Of a stretch of 33,315 bases of DNA, positions 23,118 to 30,111 are shown piece after piece. The notes below the pieces were generated by a model. It did no database searches. It was not told the origin of the DNA and saw nothing but the letters and a program-made list of their open reading frames with translations. Where the stretch lies: positions 1 to 33,315 of the forward strand of contig JAISFR010000067.1 in NCBI GenBank assembly GCA_031263565.1, read 5' to 3'. Made by a program: the position numbers and the translations under genes. The DNA is from Candidatus Adiutrix sp. GTDB taxonomy: Bacteria > Desulfobacterota > Desulfarculia > Adiutricales > Adiutricaceae. The first letter of the stretch is position 1; the number at the start of each line of letters is the position of its first letter.

Positions 23118-24094
23118 CGGACCTCCGCCTCAGCCGTGAGGCGGCTCAGTTCAGCCTCCTGGGCCCGATATTCCTGATTCATGACCGCCTCCACCCCCTC
23201 AAGGTCTTCCCGATGGGGGATGAGGCAGCCTTCGCGCAGTTGGGCGGCCAGGGCCGGCTGCCTCAGAGCGTTGCCCAAGGCCGTGGACAGGCGGCTGCGG
23301 GTCCGCCGGTTGACCTTGGCCGGCAGATAAAAGGCGAAAACGGGGTGTTCGTTGAATTTGAGATCCCGGGCGGCCGGCGCCTGGCGCCCGGCCAGGCAGG
23401 GGGCCCGGTCGTCGGCCGTCAGCACGGCCAGCACCTTCAGTTCCGAAGCCCGGGGATGAAGAGGCAGCCAGCCTAAGGGCAGAACCATAAGATCGGCCCG
23501 GCCTTCCAGCAGCAGGGCCGGATCGTTCAGTTCCACCTGGACCGAAAGCAACTGAAAGCCGGCCGCCCGGACGGCCTCCAGAGCCAGAAGGGCGGCGCTG
23601 CCGACCGGTTCCAGCCCCTGATGGGCCAGCCGCAGCCGGCCCTTTTTGGCCAGGGCGGCCAGCCCCTGAAGATCGTCGGCCTGGAGGTCGGCCCGGCCGA
23701 CCAGAGCCATGACCGGCCGCCAGGCGGTGGCCACCGGGGCGATCTCGTTCCAGGTGTAGGGGGTGTAACCCTGGATGACCAGACTGATGGCCGAATCGGC
23801 GCTCAAAGCGCCCAGCAGATAGCCGTCGGGCCGGGCCAGGGCCACCCTGTTGGCCGCCAGAACGCCCTGGCCCTCAGCCTGGCCGCTCAGGGCCACCGGC
23901 ACGCCCAGTTCCCGGCTCAGGCGGGGGACCAGGGCCCGGAGGATGCGGGCCTGGGGAGTGGGCTCCTCAGACCAGGGCAGGCTTTCCGGAATGGAAGAGA
24001 CCAGGGTCAGGGCCTGCTCCGGCCACTCGGCCGAAAGCCGGCCGGCCGGCCATAAAATCAGGAGCATAAAAGCGCTCAGGCAAACAAATCGCAT
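23114..24094 (-). CDS. TctC/Bug-like periplasmic substrate-binding protein
   Basis: A 326-residue secreted protein of the tripartite tricarboxylate (Bug/TctC) binding-protein type: signal peptide (MRFVCLSAFMLLILWPAGRLSA), then the family's LTLVSSIP-type first strand, the NRVALARPDGYLLGALSADSAI segment (compare VARAKPDGYTLG), YTPYTWNEIAPVA and a C-terminal LRQPALAAQL. The substrate is unknown; no TctA or TctB genes are nearby. I start at the ATG at 24094, which has GGGAGG at 6 bases and gives a clean signal peptide, although the frame extends further. Its stop overlaps the mlaE GTG, so it is read together with the Mla-type lipid transporter, an unusual partnership. Whether it feeds that system is inference. 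Confidence 0.75.
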   Translation of the reverse strand: MRFVCLSAFMLLILWPAGRLSAEWPEQALTLVSSIPESLPWSEEPTPQARILRALVPRLSRELGVPVALSGQAEGQGVLAANRVALARPDGYLLGALSADSAISLVIQGYTPYTWNEIAPVATAWRPVMALVGRADLQADDLQGLAALAKKGRLRLAHQGLEPVGSAALLALEAVRAAGFQLLSVQVELNDPALLLEGRADLMVLPLGWLPLHPRASELKVLAVLTADDRAPCLAGRQAPAARDLKFNEHPVFAFYLPAKVNRRTRSRLSTALGNALRQPALAAQLREGCLIPHREDLEGVEAVMNQEYRAQEAELSRLTAEAEVR

Positions 24095-24234
24095 CAGAGG
24101 CCTCCCGATGGATGGCCCAAGGCCAGGCGGCCGGCGCCATAAGTCCGGCAGAGCCGGAACAGGCGGCTTCGGCGGGCCAGGGCGCAGGCGAAGCAATCAG
24201 CATTTCAATTCACGATTTCAGCCTTGGCTGGGCC

Positions 24235-24579
24235 CTAGGCGGCCACCGGGGCCGGCGGCAGGAACGGCTCCAGATAAGGGCTCAAAATTTCCAGGGTTTC
24301 CGGGGCCAAACCCAGGTCGGCCAGATCGGCCAGGGAAACGGCCTGGCGGTAGATGTCCAGCAGTTCATCAAAGGGCTGAGCCCGATCCAGAATCAGCCAG
24401 CGCCGGCCGTGCAGAAAGCAGCTGCCGCCCCGAAGCTTCAGGCCGGCCACCATCAGGCGGCCCACCGAAACCTTGAGACCCAGACGGCGGGCGGAAGATT
24501 CCAGCAGTTTGAGAATTTCCTGCTGTTTTTTACTGTGGGGGGATTTGGCCGCCGTTCGGCGGCCGTTGGTTTTGGGCAT
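24235..24579 (-). CDS. Small conserved-looking protein, unknown function
   Basis: A 114-residue protein with a basic N-terminus (KTNGRRTAAKSPHSKKQQ), then ILKLLESSARRLGLKVSVGRLMVAGLKLRGGSCFLHGRRWLILDRAQPFDELLDIY, which looks like a compact alpha/beta fold with an R-G-G-S-C motif and a W-L-I-L-D strand. I recall similar R-G-G-x-C-x-x-x-G-x-x-x-x-x-L-D proteins in deltaproteobacteria but know of no function. The ATG has no clear Shine-Dalgarno. A very good promoter lies about 45 bases upstream (24632-24660). It lies upstream of the TctC-like and Mla genes, 140 bp away, and may be transcribed with them. Confidence 0.65.
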   Translation of the reverse strand: MPKTNGRRTAAKSPHSKKQQEILKLLESSARRLGLKVSVGRLMVAGLKLRGGSCFLHGRRWLILDRAQPFDELLDIYRQAVSLADLADLGLAPETLEILSPYLEPFLPPAPVAA

Positions 24580-24631
24580 GAGTCCGGAGCCTCCGGCTAC
24601 AAGATGTTGCGGTCTCGCGTCAAACTGCTAC

Positions 24632-24660
24632 ATTATATACCTGGGGTTCGGCCTCGTCAA
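24632..24660 (-). promoter_or_regulatory. Strong sigma70-type promoter, leftward
   Basis: Minus strand TTGACG (24660-24655), exactly 17 bases, then a perfect TATAAT (24637-24632). It points at the small gene at 24235-24579 and possibly the whole TctC-Mla-Psd-KdsB run. This is the best promoter match in the window. Confidence 0.7.
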
Positions 24661-24786
24661 GCTTTCCCGGGCCGCTTTCCTGGCGCGCGGGCAAACGATT
24701 TTTAGTAGTGCTTAAATGCCGTTATTTCTATGGAGCCCAAAGGGGCGCTTTTGATGCGAAATCACTGTAATTGCTTAACCGGCATA

Positions 24787-24815
24787 TTGCAGTTTTCCAT
24801 AAAATTGAGTATAAG
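24787..24815 (+). promoter_or_regulatory. Sigma70-type promoter for recR and downstream genes
   Basis: TTGCAG (24787-24792), a 17-base spacer, and TATAAG (24810-24815). The predicted start is near 24822, giving a leader of about 35 bases to the recR ATG at 24857. Confidence 0.6.
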
Positions 24816-24856
24816 AGATAAGATTATGGCGAATGTCAAGTCGCTTTGGAGAATAT

Positions 24857-25480
24857 ATGAGTAAAAGCAATCCGCCGGCGCTGGAGGAATTGATTGAGCG
24901 CCTCTCCAAACTGCCTGGCCTGGGGCGGAAGACAGCCACCCGGCTGTCGCTCTTCTTCATGCGCCAGCCGGAGGAGGATGTGCGGGCCCTGGCCCGGGCC
25001 CTGGTGGAAGTCAAGGAAAAAATTCGTTTCTGCTCCATATGCCACAATTTCACCGATGCCGACCCCTGCCCGCGCTGCTCTGATCCGCGCCGTGACCAGG
25101 GCCTGATCTGCGTGGTGGAGACGCCCGGGGATCTTCTGGCCCTGGACGCCTCCGGGCTCTTCAGCGGCCTGTACCATGTTTTGGGCGGCGCCCTGACTCC
25201 CCTGTCCGGAGTGGGGCCCGATGATTTGAAAATCGAAGAGCTTCTCAGGCGGGTGGACGACAGCGGGGCTGACGAAAATCATCCGCGCATCCGGGAGGTT
25301 CTCCTGGCTACCGGGAGTTCCCCGGAAGGCGAAAGCACGGCCGCCTATCTGGCCGAGCGGTTGAAGGAGCGTGGGGTCAGCGTTACTCGTCTGGCCCGGG
25401 GTATTCCCATCGGGGTGGATTTGGAATACGTCGACGGGGCCACGCTCCGTTCCTCCCTGGAATACCGCCGCGAGTATTGA
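24857..25480 (+). CDS. recR: Recombination protein RecR
   Basis: Acts with RecO in RecA loading at single-strand gaps. The 207-residue protein has the helix-hairpin-helix motif LSKLPGLGRKTATRLSLF, a four-cysteine zinc finger (C59, C62, C71, C74 in FCSICHNFTDADPCPRC), and a Toprim domain beginning ICVVETPGDLLAL. The middle has the family's YHVLGGALTPLSGVGPDDL and the ATGSSPEGESTAAYL segment. I start at the ATG at 24857 (GGAG five bases upstream, canonical N-terminus); an ATG at 24833 would add eight residues. ilvB follows 20 bp after it, so recR may be the first gene of a long mixed operon. Confidence 0.94.
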   Translation: MSKSNPPALEELIERLSKLPGLGRKTATRLSLFFMRQPEEDVRALARALVEVKEKIRFCSICHNFTDADPCPRCSDPRRDQGLICVVETPGDLLALDASGLFSGLYHVLGGALTPLSGVGPDDLKIEELLRRVDDSGADENHPRIREVLLATGSSPEGESTAAYLAERLKERGVSVTRLARGIPIGVDLEYVDGATLRSSLEYRREY

Positions 25481-25500
25481 TTCGCCGATAAGGATTTAGA

Positions 25501-27192
25501 ATGAGCAATAATACGAAACAGGGCCCGGGCCGCACCGGCGCCCAGATACTGGTTTCCGTTCTGGAACAAGCCGGGGTCGACCTGGTGTTCGGCTACCCCG
25601 GGGGGCAGGCCATCCCCCTGTATGACGCCATTTATGACGCCAAATTCAAGCATATCCTGACCCGTCATGAGCAGGGGGCGGCCCACGCCGCCGACGGCTA
25701 CGCCCGGGCCACCGGCAAAGTCGGGGTAGTGGTGGCCACCTCCGGACCCGGGGCCACCAACCTGGTCACCGGCCTGGCCACCGCCAATATGGACAGCGTT
25801 CCCCTGCTGGCCGTCACCGGCCAGGTGCCCACCGCCAATATCGGCAACGACACCTTTCAGGAGGCCGACATCTACGGCATCAGCATGCCCATCACCAAAT
25901 ACAACTATCTGGTGACCAGGGCCGAAAAGCTGCCCCAGATTCTGGCCGAGGCCCTTTATCTGGCCCAGACCGGACGGCCCGGCCCGATCCTGGTGGATGT
26001 GCCCAAAGACATCCAGGTGGCCGTCCTGGCGCCGCCCGAGCTGGCGCCGGTCAGCATCCCCGGCTACAACCCCGAGCCGGCCATCCAGAGTAGCCAGGTG
26101 GAGGCTCTGGTGGAAGCCTTAAGGCAAAGCCGGCGGCCCCTGGCCTATCTCGGCGGCGGGGTCACCGTTTCCGGGGCTGAAAAGGAACTCTTCCGCTTGC
26201 TGACCGAAAACGACATCCCGGCCGTTTCCACCCTGATGGCCAAGGGGGTCTTCCCGGACGACCATCCCCTGGCCCTGGGTTTGCCGGGCATGCACGGCGC
26301 CAAGTACTCCAACCTGGCCATCTATGAGTCGGACCTGATCCTCTGTCTGGGGGCTCGCTTTGACGACCGGGTGGCCGGCAACGTCCGCCGTTTCGCTCCC
26401 CGGGCCAGGATGGTGCATGTGGATATCGATGCCGCCGAGATCGGCAAGAGAGTCGAGACCCATATTCCGGTGGTCGGCGACCTGAAAAACGTGCTGATCC
26501 GGGTTCTGGACCTGGTCAACCCCGTCCGGCGGCCGGACTGGCTGCATCAGGTGGCCGAGTTGAAGCGCAAGCACCCCCTGCCCATCCCCCAGGACGACGA
26601 AATCATCAAGCCTCAGTCGGTCATCCGGGCCATCAGCGAGGTCACCGACGGCGAGGCCATCATTGTCACCGATGTGGGCCAGCACCAGATGTGGGCCGCC
26701 CAGCTCATCGTCTCCAAAAAGCCCCGCCGCTTTCTGTCCTCCGGCGGCCTGGGCACCATGGGCTTCGGCCTTCCGGCGGCCGTGGGCGCCCAGTTCGGGC
26801 GGCCGGATCTGCCGGTGCTGCTCATCGCCGGCGATGGCGGCTTTCAGATGAATATCCAGGAACTGGCCACCGTCAGGGAGCACAACCTGCCGATCAAGAT
26901 GGTGGTGGTCAACAACGGCTGCCTGGGCATGGTCCGCCAGTGGCAGCAGTTCTTCTTCCAGCGCCGCTATTCCAGCACCATCTGGAACTATATGCCCGAT
27001 TTCGTCAAGATCTGCGCCGGCTACGACCTCCCGGCCCGACGGGTGACCGAGCCCCGGGAAGTGCGCGGGGCCATTGAAGCCATGATGGCCGCCCCCGGGC
27101 CCCAGTTTCTGGAATTCAAGGTGGCCCCTGAAGAAAACGTGCTGCCCATGATCCCCGCCGGCGGCGGACAGACCGAGTTCTACGACGTGTAA
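25501..27192 (+). CDS. ilvB: Acetolactate synthase, large (catalytic) subunit
   Basis: The thiamine diphosphate enzyme that condenses two pyruvate, or pyruvate with 2-oxobutyrate, at the entry to branched-chain amino-acid synthesis. The catalytic glutamate E57 in RHEQGAAHAADGYARATG, the FAD-region and central domain (LGLPGMHGAKYSN, LGARFDDRVAG), and the TPP/Mg motif GDGGFQMNIQELATVREHNLPIKMVVVNN (about 443-472) are intact. ITKYNYLV replaces the common ITKHNYLV. The length of 563 residues is standard. AAGGAT is five bases before the ATG. ilvN follows 15 bp downstream as the regulatory subunit. Confidence 0.96.
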   Translation: MSNNTKQGPGRTGAQILVSVLEQAGVDLVFGYPGGQAIPLYDAIYDAKFKHILTRHEQGAAHAADGYARATGKVGVVVATSGPGATNLVTGLATANMDSVPLLAVTGQVPTANIGNDTFQEADIYGISMPITKYNYLVTRAEKLPQILAEALYLAQTGRPGPILVDVPKDIQVAVLAPPELAPVSIPGYNPEPAIQSSQVEALVEALRQSRRPLAYLGGGVTVSGAEKELFRLLTENDIPAVSTLMAKGVFPDDHPLALGLPGMHGAKYSNLAIYESDLILCLGARFDDRVAGNVRRFAPRARMVHVDIDAAEIGKRVETHIPVVGDLKNVLIRVLDLVNPVRRPDWLHQVAELKRKHPLPIPQDDEIIKPQSVIRAISEVTDGEAIIVTDVGQHQMWAAQLIVSKKPRRFLSSGGLGTMGFGLPAAVGAQFGRPDLPVLLIAGDGGFQMNIQELATVREHNLPIKMVVVNNGCLGMVRQWQQFFFQRRYSSTIWNYMPDFVKICAGYDLPARRVTEPREVRGAIEAMMAAPGPQFLEFKVAPEENVLPMIPAGGGQTEFYDV

Positions 27193-27207
27193 GGTTTTGG
27201 TGACATA

Positions 27208-27708
27208 ATGAAAAAAATGATATCCCTGTTGGTGCGTAACCGCCCGGGCGTCCTGTCCCACGTGGCCAGCCTGGTCACCCGCCGGGGCTACAATGTGGAA
27301 TCCATCGCCGCCGGACCCACGGAAAACGAAACCCGGACCAGAATCACCCTGGTGGTCTCCGGCGACGAAAGGGAGCTGGAGCAGGTCACCAAGCAACTGC
27401 GTAAACTGATCGACTGCATAGAAGTGCGGGATTTGAAATATTCCCAGGCCGTCACCGGCGAGGTGGCCTTGGTCACCGTGGCCGTGGATCCGGAAAAACG
27501 CGGCGAAATCATGTCCCTGGCCAACACCTTCGGGGCCAAGATCGCCGACCTGGATGAAAAAAGCCTGACTCTGCAGGTGGTGGGTTCCTCCCACATGGTG
27601 GACATGGTCATCACCGGTCTGGCCCCTTACCGCATCAAGTCCATGGCCCGCACCGGCCTGGTGGCCCTGCCGATGGACAGCGGCGAGAAGAAGGAAATGC
27701 TGTCATGA
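27208..27708 (+). CDS. ilvN: Acetolactate synthase, small (regulatory) subunit
   Basis: The ACT-domain subunit that gives valine feedback control and full activity to IlvB. The first 75 residues show the ACT core, with ISLLVRNRPGVLSHVASLVTRRGYNVESIAAGPTE, and the second half the typical continuation (SQAVTGEVALVTVAVD, VVGSSHMVDMVI). At 166 residues it is the common IlvH-like length (some name this gene ilvH). Its TGA overlaps the hisB ATG (ATGA), so translation of the histidine enzyme is likely coupled to it. Confidence 0.95.
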   Translation: MKKMISLLVRNRPGVLSHVASLVTRRGYNVESIAAGPTENETRTRITLVVSGDERELEQVTKQLRKLIDCIEVRDLKYSQAVTGEVALVTVAVDPEKRGEIMSLANTFGAKIADLDEKSLTLQVVGSSHMVDMVITGLAPYRIKSMARTGLVALPMDSGEKKEMLS

Positions 27709-28292
27709 GCGGAGCGCCCCGGGCGGCCCGGGTCGTCCGCCGCAGCAAGGAAACCGATATCAGCCTGGAACTGAATCTGGACGGCGGCCCGCGATCCATC
27801 TCCACAGGTCTCGGCTTCTTCGACCACCTGCTCGGGGCGCTGGCCGCCTATGCCGGCTGGGGCCTGAATCTTTCGGCCCAGGGCGACCTGGAGGTGGATC
27901 AGCATCATACCGTGGAAGATGTGGGTCTGGTTCTGGGCCAGGCCCTGGCCGAGGCTCTGGGCGATTATTCCGGCCACGCCCGCTTCGGCGCCGCCCTGAC
28001 CCCCATGGACGACGCCCTGGTGGAGGCGGCCCTGGATGCCGGGCGCCGCCCCTATCTGCATTTTGAAGTGGACTGGCCGCAGTTGCGCTGCGGCCAGTTC
28101 GAAGTCTGCCTGGTTGAGGAATTCTGGCGGGCTTTGTGCCAGAGGGGCGGCCTGACTTTCCACCTCATCGGCCGCCACGGGCGGAACAGCCACCATCTGG
28201 CCGAGGCGGTCTTCAAAAGCGCCGGGCGGGCCCTGGCCCAGGCCCTGGCCCCTCGGAGCGGGGGCGTTCTGTCCACCAAAGGCCTGCTCTGA
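27705..28292 (+). CDS. hisB: Imidazoleglycerol-phosphate dehydratase
   Basis: Sixth step of histidine synthesis: removes water from imidazole glycerol phosphate. It is the monofunctional form (195 residues, no phosphatase domain). The metal-binding motifs are both present: DQHHTVED (H67, H68) and RNSHHLAEAVFKSAGRAL near residues 163-178, with GFFDHLL and DDALVEAALDAGRRPYL between. It starts inside the ilvN stop codon and ends 9 bp before hisA. Only hisB and hisA of the pathway are in the window. Confidence 0.95.
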   Translation: MSGAPRAARVVRRSKETDISLELNLDGGPRSISTGLGFFDHLLGALAAYAGWGLNLSAQGDLEVDQHHTVEDVGLVLGQALAEALGDYSGHARFGAALTPMDDALVEAALDAGRRPYLHFEVDWPQLRCGQFEVCLVEEFWRALCQRGGLTFHLIGRHGRNSHHLAEAVFKSAGRALAQALAPRSGGVLSTKGLL

Positions 28293-28301
28293 GGTTTCCG
28301 G

Positions 28302-29030
28302 ATGATCTTATTTCCAGCCATCGACTTGAAAGACGGTCAGTGTGTGCGCCTTTGCCAGGGCCGCTTTGAGGAAAAAACCGTTTACGGCGACGATCCGGCG
28401 GCCATGGCCGCCCGCTGGGCCGGCGAAGGGGCGGAGTGGCTCCATCTGGTGGACCTGGACGCCTCCCTGGGCGACAGCTCGGCCAACCGCCGGGCCATTG
28501 AAAAAATCAGGGCCCGGGTGCCGCGACTGAAGCTTCAACTGGGCGGCGGCATCCGCAGCCTTCCGGCGGCCGGGCGATGGTTTGACCTGGGTCTGGAACG
28601 TCTGATCATGGGCACCGTGGTCTGCGAGGATCCCCTCCTGGCCGCTTCCATCGCCCAGAAATACCCGGGCCGGGTGGCCGCCGCCCTGGATGCCGTGGGT
28701 CAGGAAGTGCGGGTGCGGGGCTGGAAGGAAGCCGGCGGCGGCCGTCTCTTTGAAGTGGCCGCCGGACTCAGGGCCCTGGGGGCGGCCATGTTGATCTACA
28801 CCGATGTGGAGCGCGACGGCACCGGCCAAGGCCCCAATGTCGAAAACACCCGCCGGGCGGCCCGGGTCTCGGGCCTGCCGACCGTCTGTTCCGGCGGCGT
28901 GGCCAGCCTGAAGGATCTGGAGGCGATCAAGCCTCTGGCGGCCGACGGGGCGGTGGGCGCCATTTCCGGCAAGGCTCTTTACGCCGGCACCCTGGATTTC
29001 GCCGCCGGCCGGGCTCTCCTGGCTTCATAG
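28302..29030 (+). CDS. hisA: ProFAR isomerase (phosphoribosyl-formimino-AICAR ribotide isomerase)
   Basis: A 242-residue TIM-barrel isomerase of histidine synthesis. The first catalytic aspartate D8 is in FPAIDLKDGQCVRL; LQLGGGIRS and the second aspartate in YTDVERDGTGQGPNVE follow; and the phosphate-binding CSGGVASLKDLEAIK and GAISGKALYAGTLDF close the barrel. The two-fold GG repeats of the HisA/HisF fold are visible. Both acid-base aspartates are present. It sits right after hisB, and the unknown membrane-anchored gene follows 7 bp later. Confidence 0.95.
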   Translation: MILFPAIDLKDGQCVRLCQGRFEEKTVYGDDPAAMAARWAGEGAEWLHLVDLDASLGDSSANRRAIEKIRARVPRLKLQLGGGIRSLPAAGRWFDLGLERLIMGTVVCEDPLLAASIAQKYPGRVAAALDAVGQEVRVRGWKEAGGGRLFEVAAGLRALGAAMLIYTDVERDGTGQGPNVENTRRAARVSGLPTVCSGGVASLKDLEAIKPLAADGAVGAISGKALYAGTLDFAAGRALLAS

Positions 29031-29037
29031 GTGCTTT

Positions 29038-30093
29038 ATGAAAAAACAAGAATCACTGACTAAAAAAATCGGCCGGCTGTGTTTGACGGTGGCCGCTGTC
29101 CTGGCGTTCATGGCCGGCGGTATTTTGATGCTGGCCTGGCGGGCGGCTTCTTTGGAAATCAGCCCGGCCCCCTATCAACTGGAAGCTGTTCAGAGAATCC
29201 GGACCCATGATTTTTATGTGGAACTGCCCGCCGACTGGAAGATGACCGGCTTTTCCGGCCTGGTCAAATGGCCGGACCGTTATCTGGTCTTTCTGGAAGT
29301 CTGGCTGCCTGGACAAGAGGACGCCGCGCGGCAGTTCGACTATATCTCCGGCCTGGCCGGCCAGGGAGATTCCCTGGAAAAATTCACCAATATCAGCGAT
29401 GAATTGGGGCGGCCGGCGGTGACCGCCCCCATTGAATACCAGCCTGACGGTCCGCTGTGGCAGCCGGTGACTACCATGCTGATCAACTACCCCCACGGCC
29501 GTCTCCAGCTCTTTCAAATGGCCGACCGCGCGCCCGGGGACCGTCGCCGCTCGGATGAATTATTCAGAGAATCGGTCCGGGAATTTCTGACGGCCTACAA
29601 TTTAAGCGGCGAGGCTCCCGGGCCTGACGCCCTCAACCTGCGAACTCCTTTCGGCTCCATCGTCTCGGACAGGGACTGGCCCTTTGTCTACACAATTAAC
29701 AGCGCCTCTTTCAGATTCGAGGGCGGGACTTTCTACCTGGCTGAATTGACAGAGGACCGCCTTTTGGCCGGGCGGCCCGGCTTCGGCAACAAGCTGGGCC
29801 GTTTTTTCGGGGAACTGGACCGCACCGGAATCATCAGCGGCAGCTCTTTCCAGTCCAGGCCTCTTGGCGGCGGCCGGGCCGGAGATGAAACCATCAGGAA
29901 AAACCCTTACTTTGACGAAGGCCGTTTCACCCTGGAAATTGATTGGCAGGCCCGGCCGCTGGGAAACGCTCCTTTAAAACTGACGCCGTCATTCACCATG
30001 ATAATCCCTGAGCCCGGCACTGAAAATCAATCGGAATTTCTGGGCTTATGGCGGGCCATATTAAGCCGCGTGCGCTTTGAAAACAAGCCCTGA
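29038..30093 (+). CDS. Membrane-anchored protein of unknown function
   Basis: A 351-residue protein with one N-terminal transmembrane helix (CLTVAAVLAFMAGGILMLAW) after a positively charged start (KKQESLTKK), so the bulk should be outside the cytoplasm. The soluble part falls into two blocks of about 140 residues, each opening with an F-x-V-x-L-P-x-D-W or similar aromatic-rich strand: HDFYVELPADWKMTGFSGLV near 57-75, and SDRDWPFVYTINSASFRFEGG near 203-223. This recalls, faintly, the two-domain layout of Tli4-type immunity proteins, but I would not call it that. It lies between hisA and mutS2, 7 and 18 bp away, in an apparently continuous operon. No function can be given. Confidence 0.75.
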   Translation: MKKQESLTKKIGRLCLTVAAVLAFMAGGILMLAWRAASLEISPAPYQLEAVQRIRTHDFYVELPADWKMTGFSGLVKWPDRYLVFLEVWLPGQEDAARQFDYISGLAGQGDSLEKFTNISDELGRPAVTAPIEYQPDGPLWQPVTTMLINYPHGRLQLFQMADRAPGDRRRSDELFRESVREFLTAYNLSGEAPGPDALNLRTPFGSIVSDRDWPFVYTINSASFRFEGGTFYLAELTEDRLLAGRPGFGNKLGRFFGELDRTGIISGSSFQSRPLGGGRAGDETIRKNPYFDEGRFTLEIDWQARPLGNAPLKLTPSFTMIIPEPGTENQSEFLGLWRAILSRVRFENKP

Positions 30094-30111
30094 CCACCTT
30101 CCCCATCCATC

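Noticed and set aside
24095..24196. N-terminal extension of the TctC-like protein by 34 codons
   Set aside because: The ATG at 24094 has a strong Shine-Dalgarno and starts a clean signal peptide.
26119..27594. 491-codon minus-strand frame opposite ilvB/ilvN
   Set aside because: GC-rich antisense shadow with histidine/glycine-rich low-complexity composition; the plus-strand genes are unambiguous.
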